A program made the position numbers and the translations under genes. The notes beneath the pieces were generated by a model. It worked only from the letters and a program-made list of their open reading frames with translations. It ran no database searches and was not told where the DNA came from. Of a stretch of DNA of 28,123 nucleotides, positions 24,719-28,123 are shown in pieces; positions within the stretch are counted from its first letter, which is position 1, and each line of letters begins with the position of its first letter. The stretch lies in the IMG/VR virus record IMGVR_UViG_3300034105_000267, positions 1 to 28,123 of that record. The stretch is one strand, 5' to 3'. This DNA is from a virus.

Positions 24719-25558
24719 ATGAGCATTTACGATATTCAAAGACCACCTGTTCAATCAGTAAATTCACTAACGCCTCAAGGAGTTGTTCCATTAATGCCTG
24801 AAATAACAGGTTCTTTACAAGGATTAAGTGGAGCTGCAAACGCTGTAACTTCATTAGCTGGACCTGCTTCAGGTTTAGCTGCCGCTATGCCGTATGTAGG
24901 TTTAGGGCTTACAGCTATTTCAACGATTATGGCTTTTGACGAGGCTGGAAAGGCTGCTGATAAACAGAGAGCTGCTGAGAGAGCTGCTGAACAAGCGTTA
25001 ATGGAGCAAAAGAGACTACAGGAACAAAACTTCTACGAGGCTCTTAGAGTTCCTACAGAAGCTTACGACAGAGCGTTTAGAGAGGGTACAGCTGCTAACG
25101 CACAGGCTGTAGAGGCTTTATCTCAGGATCAACGATCGTTAATTGGAGGTATTCAAGGAGTTCAAGAGGCAACTATTGAAGGACAAGCAAAAACAAGAGA
25201 GGCATTAGCTGATAGACTATATAATTTAGATGTTATGAAGGCAGGAGCTGCTACACAGCAGGCAGATGACTTGTCTAAGATCGCTGCAGATGAGGCTCAA
25301 GGTGCTCAGATTGCGGCTATGGCTGCAGAGAAGGCTAAGATATCACAACAACAGGCTGGACTTCAAGGAGTTGGAGGACTTGTTACTCAAGGGGCTGGAA
25401 TGGTTGGAACTTACGGAGGACTTGCTAATCAAGGAGATCAACTACAAGGATTATTAGGAGGGACTGCTTTTGGAAAGCCAGCAGGACAAAGCACACAGGG
25501 AATGGATCCTAAGATGATGCAAGCATTTGCACAGTTTTTAAAAACATATACAGTATAA
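24719..25558 (+). CDS. Ala-rich internal virion/ejection protein candidate (279 aa)
   Basis: A Pro-rich start (YDIQRPPVQSVNSLTPQGVV) is followed by a long hydrophobic, Gly/Ala-rich segment at about 41-73 (LAGPASGLAAAMPYVGLGLT), able to span or insert in a membrane. Next is a continuous Ala/Glu/Gln helix region (AADKQRAAERAAEQALMEQK), and the C-terminus is Gly/Gln-rich with low complexity. Short Ala-rich helical proteins with one membrane-active segment, placed after tail genes, are typical of T7 gp14-like internal proteins, which leave the head with DNA and form the channel across the outer membrane. In crAss-like virions, cargo proteins are known from the tail barrel. The function is inferred from composition and position; no sequence relation to T7 gp14 is claimed. 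Confidence 0.6.
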   Translation: MSIYDIQRPPVQSVNSLTPQGVVPLMPEITGSLQGLSGAANAVTSLAGPASGLAAAMPYVGLGLTAISTIMAFDEAGKAADKQRAAERAAEQALMEQKRLQEQNFYEALRVPTEAYDRAFREGTAANAQAVEALSQDQRSLIGGIQGVQEATIEGQAKTREALADRLYNLDVMKAGAATQQADDLSKIAADEAQGAQIAAMAAEKAKISQQQAGLQGVGGLVTQGAGMVGTYGGLANQGDQLQGLLGGTAFGKPAGQSTQGMDPKMMQAFAQFLKTYTV

Positions 25559-25561
25559 TCA

Positions 25562-27079
25562 ATGGCTACTTACTATAAGTATCAGAATCCATCAGAGATA
25601 GGTGCAGCTCCAACGCTTGATTGGGGTACTGTAATCAGCAGCGTAAACCAGAACCTACAGAATCAAGAACAGCAGCGTTATGAGAACAGAGAGTTTGATA
25701 AGAAGCTTACTAACGATATCCTTACAAAGGCTAACGAGGTAAGTCTAACAAGCGATCCTAATCTTAACGCACTTATAACCAATATGGGTTATGACACTAA
25801 AAGAAACGTATTTGAATTACAAAAGAAGTTAGAGTCTGGTGAGATATCAAGGTCTGACTTTGCTATAGCCAACCAAAATACATCAGCCAGTATAGGTCAA
25901 CTAAATCAGTTTACAAAGACCTACGGTGCTGACTATGATAAGTATCTAAAGGATGTTCAGGAAGGAAAGACATCTGCCTATGCAGACTTTATGCAGAAGT
26001 GGAAGGGTGGATTTCAAAATTTTAAAGATAAGAAGCTGATACACAATCCTAACGACGGAAGACTATACGTAGCTGAATTAGATGCTAAAGGAAATGTTAA
26101 GGAAGGTCCTCTTGGAATGGTTCCTATGTCTACACTTGTAGAGGTTAAGAACTTTAACGACCAAAAAATAGATGTATTAGCTGAGACGAATAAGTATGCT
26201 TCTCAATTTAAACCATTTATTGAGATGATTAGGCTTGGTAAGGTAGAGACGAGAGAGCAGATTGAGAACTATCCAGGATTTGAAGATCTTGTAAAAAACA
26301 TAACAGAGTCTATAGCTAAGAACGAGAAGGGATATGCAAGTATATTGACTGATACTGACGGTACTTATTCAATAAGTGGAGAAGGTATTTCTATCGGTAA
26401 TAAAATAGGTCTTAGAAATAATGGAGCTGGTGAGATGGTTCCTATCATAACTGATGAACAAAAAACTAGAGCTAGAGAGATAGTTAAGGAGTATATTATT
26501 GCTCAGACTGGAGTTAAGGAGACTGGTACTGCTGTTTTTTCACCTAGTAGAGGAACTGGAGGGGGTACAGGTAAAGGTACTAAACCAGAAGATAAAAAGG
26601 AAGCTCCTGGAGTTTTCCCATTAAAACAAAACGGAAAAGTAGTTGGGGCTACATTTCAACCTAAAAACATAAGACTTCAAGAAGCTAAGGGAATTACTGG
26701 GGTTCTAAATGCTGTAGGGTTGGACAGTAAAGGTAATCTAACAATGACTGGATACAATGCGACTGGTACTGAGACGGAAAGTTATGATGCTGAAGGAAGG
26801 GAAATTAGTACTTCAGGAGGATCTAAAGCTGTAAAAAAACAAAAATGGGGAGGTAAGTTAGGATATTTAGTTTCAACTTCAAATTCAGCACAGATGGATA
26901 AGTATATTCGTGAGGTTATAAATCCAGAGACTGGTAATTTTTTCTCAGGTGTTACAGAGGCTGAAAACTATCTTAGAAGAAGAACTCAAGAATTTCAAGC
27001 TGCAGGTGGTGTAAAATCTACTACTACTGGAGGATTTGACGCAGAAGCATATTATAATTCCCAAAAAAAGAAAAAATAA
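25562..27079 (+). CDS. Internal virion/cargo protein candidate (505 aa)
   Basis: Helical N-terminal two-thirds: WGTVISSVNQNLQNQEQQRY (about 20-39), then KKLTNDILTKANEVSL and FVLQ-type coil stretches up to about 300. Next is a disordered linker rich in Gly, Thr and Lys (RGTGGGTGKGTKPEDKKEAP, about 325-344), then a smaller beta-containing domain (VFPLKQNGKVVGATFQPKNI), and a final low-complexity tail ending YYNSQKKKK. No catalytic motif, signal peptide or membrane segment is visible. The architecture suits an elongated virion protein threaded through a tail or head channel. It is tightly joined to its neighbours by 3-nt gaps. The DNA of the last third is more AT-rich. Role inferred from neighbours. 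Confidence 0.6.
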   Translation: MATYYKYQNPSEIGAAPTLDWGTVISSVNQNLQNQEQQRYENREFDKKLTNDILTKANEVSLTSDPNLNALITNMGYDTKRNVFELQKKLESGEISRSDFAIANQNTSASIGQLNQFTKTYGADYDKYLKDVQEGKTSAYADFMQKWKGGFQNFKDKKLIHNPNDGRLYVAELDAKGNVKEGPLGMVPMSTLVEVKNFNDQKIDVLAETNKYASQFKPFIEMIRLGKVETREQIENYPGFEDLVKNITESIAKNEKGYASILTDTDGTYSISGEGISIGNKIGLRNNGAGEMVPIITDEQKTRAREIVKEYIIAQTGVKETGTAVFSPSRGTGGGTGKGTKPEDKKEAPGVFPLKQNGKVVGATFQPKNIRLQEAKGITGVLNAVGLDSKGNLTMTGYNATGTETESYDAEGREISTSGGSKAVKKQKWGGKLGYLVSTSNSAQMDKYIREVINPETGNFFSGVTEAENYLRRRTQEFQAAGGVKSTTTGGFDAEAYYNSQKKKK

Positions 27080-27082
27080 TAG

Positions 27083-28123
27083 ATGGACGAGCAGTTAAAA
27101 AATTTAATAGAGGGAGCTAAAAAACAAGGGGCTACAGATAACGATATCAAAAAAATTATTGATATGTATATCGCTGATCAAAAAAAAAAAGGATCTTCAG
27201 AGCCCACTTTACAAGAAGGTGCTGGGGTATCTCCTACGAGACCTACTCAGCAAGGTACTTCATCGGATACAGAGCCACCAACAAGAGCGCAGGCTTCGGT
27301 TGCTTTAGGTGGTCCAACTAAGCTATTTGGACAGGAGGAAGAGAAGCGTCCTACATCTATCATGTATGGAAACGAACCTAAAAAAGAAGGGTTTGTTCCT
27401 CCATCTACTCCTATTGATACAGAGCAATCCATAAAGTATCTTGAAAAGAAAACAAATATAAAGTTAGGGCAGAAGTTTAATGTAGAAGAGCAGGAAAGAA
27501 ACAGAAAGGAACTTGAACGTCTTAAAGCTCTTAAAAAGAAGACTCCTATAGAAGAACCTGTTGAAGATATTTATACGTATCAATTCAACAATATAAGGGA
27601 TCTAAATAATTACACGTCAAAAGCAAAAGAAGAAGTAGATGCAGAGGTTAATAACACTGGATTTTTAAATGTTATAAAATCTGGACTATCATCTGCATAT
27701 AATACCGTTGTATCTGGCATAGGTAAACTAGCGGACTTAACTCCTCAAGATATAAGTGCTGTTCAAATAGAAAAAAATCCAATAGCAAAGGAAATTTCAG
27801 AGGTTAAATCAGATCCTAAAAATTCAAAATTAACAGAGGAAGAGGTAAATTATAAGGCTTATCAGTTAGCTATAGATAATAAAGCCAAGAGTCTTAGAAA
27901 CTCTCAAACTGATGACTACTTAGGATCTATACCTGAGGATGTAAAAAATAATCTACAGTTTAATAAGGTAGACGAACTTAAAACTATTGATGATAACACT
28001 AGGAAGGTAGTAAAGGTTAGAGATTTTTATATAGCTTCCTTAGAGAATGACTACATAAGATTAAACCAGTTACAACAAACCAACCAAGATCCAAACGAAA
28101 TAGCTAACGTAGAGAATAGGATA
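27083..28123 (+). CDS. N-terminal part of a large low-complexity virion protein (347 codons, cut by window end)
   Basis: The frame opens at ATG 27083, 3 nt after the previous stop, and stays open to the window edge. It begins with a helix (MDEQLKNLIEGAKKQGATDN), KKIIDMYIADQKKKG (23-37), then a Pro/Ser/Thr/Glu-rich linker to about residue 115. Lys/Glu coils follow, then a possible amphipathic segment VIKSGLSSAYNTVVSGIGKL (about 194-213). The short helix, -D-D-I-K-K-I-I- turn and disordered linker are typical of the start of giant proteins at this place in crAss-like phages, some of which are virion RNA polymerases or cargo. With only the N-terminus present the function cannot be told. A run of 11 A (27180-27190) lies inside the frame. 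Confidence 0.75.
   Translation, partial: MDEQLKNLIEGAKKQGATDNDIKKIIDMYIADQKKKGSSEPTLQEGAGVSPTRPTQQGTSSDTEPPTRAQASVALGGPTKLFGQEEEKRPTSIMYGNEPKKEGFVPPSTPIDTEQSIKYLEKKTNIKLGQKFNVEEQERNRKELERLKALKKKTPIEEPVEDIYTYQFNNIRDLNNYTSKAKEEVDAEVNNTGFLNVIKSGLSSAYNTVVSGIGKLADLTPQDISAVQIEKNPIAKEISEVKSDPKNSKLTEEEVNYKAYQLAIDNKAKSLRNSQTDDYLGSIPEDVKNNLQFNKVDELKTIDDNTRKVVKVRDFYIASLENDYIRLNQLQQTNQDPNEIANVENRI

Noticed and set aside
1-28123. Defence system, CRISPR array, retron, integrase or tRNA genes
   Set aside because: No repeats with regular spacers, no reverse transcriptase or recombinase motifs, and no cloverleaf-like region were seen; the window is filled with late structural and lysis genes.

Overview
The window looks like the lysis, receptor-binding, packaging, head and tail region of a tailed podovirus-type bacteriophage that infects a member of the Bacteroidetes, most probably a crAss-like phage (Crassvirales). 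Every gene I accept is on the + strand. They are packed with 1-62 nt overlaps or gaps of 0-60 nt, and no stretch over 300 nt lacks a gene. The crAss-like assignment rests on the order TerL (758 aa), portal (811 aa), fibre, small proteins, scaffold, capsid (471 aa), two ring/connector proteins, 1668-aa stabilisation/muzzle-type protein, internal virion proteins, and on the character of those sequences. No database search was run. The Bacteroidetes host is inferred from short intergenic TAnnTTTG boxes (the Bacteroidetes -7 promoter element), A-rich leaders without Shine-Dalgarno sequences, and fibre and spanin types familiar from phages of this phylum. TAA, TGA and TAG all occur as apparent terminators, so I see no stop-codon recoding.

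Layout. 1-793: end of a GH24-type endolysin and an inner-membrane-anchored, spanin-like protein. 790-6722: receptor module with two large fibres (907 and 718 aa) that share an N-terminal anchor, a small post-fibre protein, a four-helix membrane protein (holin candidate) and a coiled-coil protein. Most of this module is clearly more AT-rich than its flanks. 6765-7821: three small genes, including a protein with GroES-like sequence features and a possible small terminase. 7760-12472: large terminase and portal. 12513-15973: a small fibre/decoration protein with its own promoter, a Dps-like helical protein, an acidic scaffold candidate and the major capsid protein, ending in an intrinsic terminator. 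16041-17114: a conserved-looking head protein of unknown role and a separately controlled 93-aa protein bounded by a promoter and a terminator. 17194-24688: ring/connector proteins and the large tail protein with its partner. 24719-28123: internal or ejected virion proteins, the last cut by the window edge.

How the parts fit. TerS/TerL would pump DNA through the portal into a scaffold-templated capsid, possibly helped by the GroES-like protein. Ring proteins close the head and carry the short tail. The anchored fibres bind the host. The Ala-rich and low-complexity proteins after the tail genes are good candidates for virion cargo ejected with DNA. The lysis genes at the left edge release progeny. 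Five promoter-like boxes and two terminators divide the late genes into units starting near 4331, 12513, 16833, 17194 and 24719. I see no tRNA, rRNA, CRISPR array, integrase or insertion sequence.
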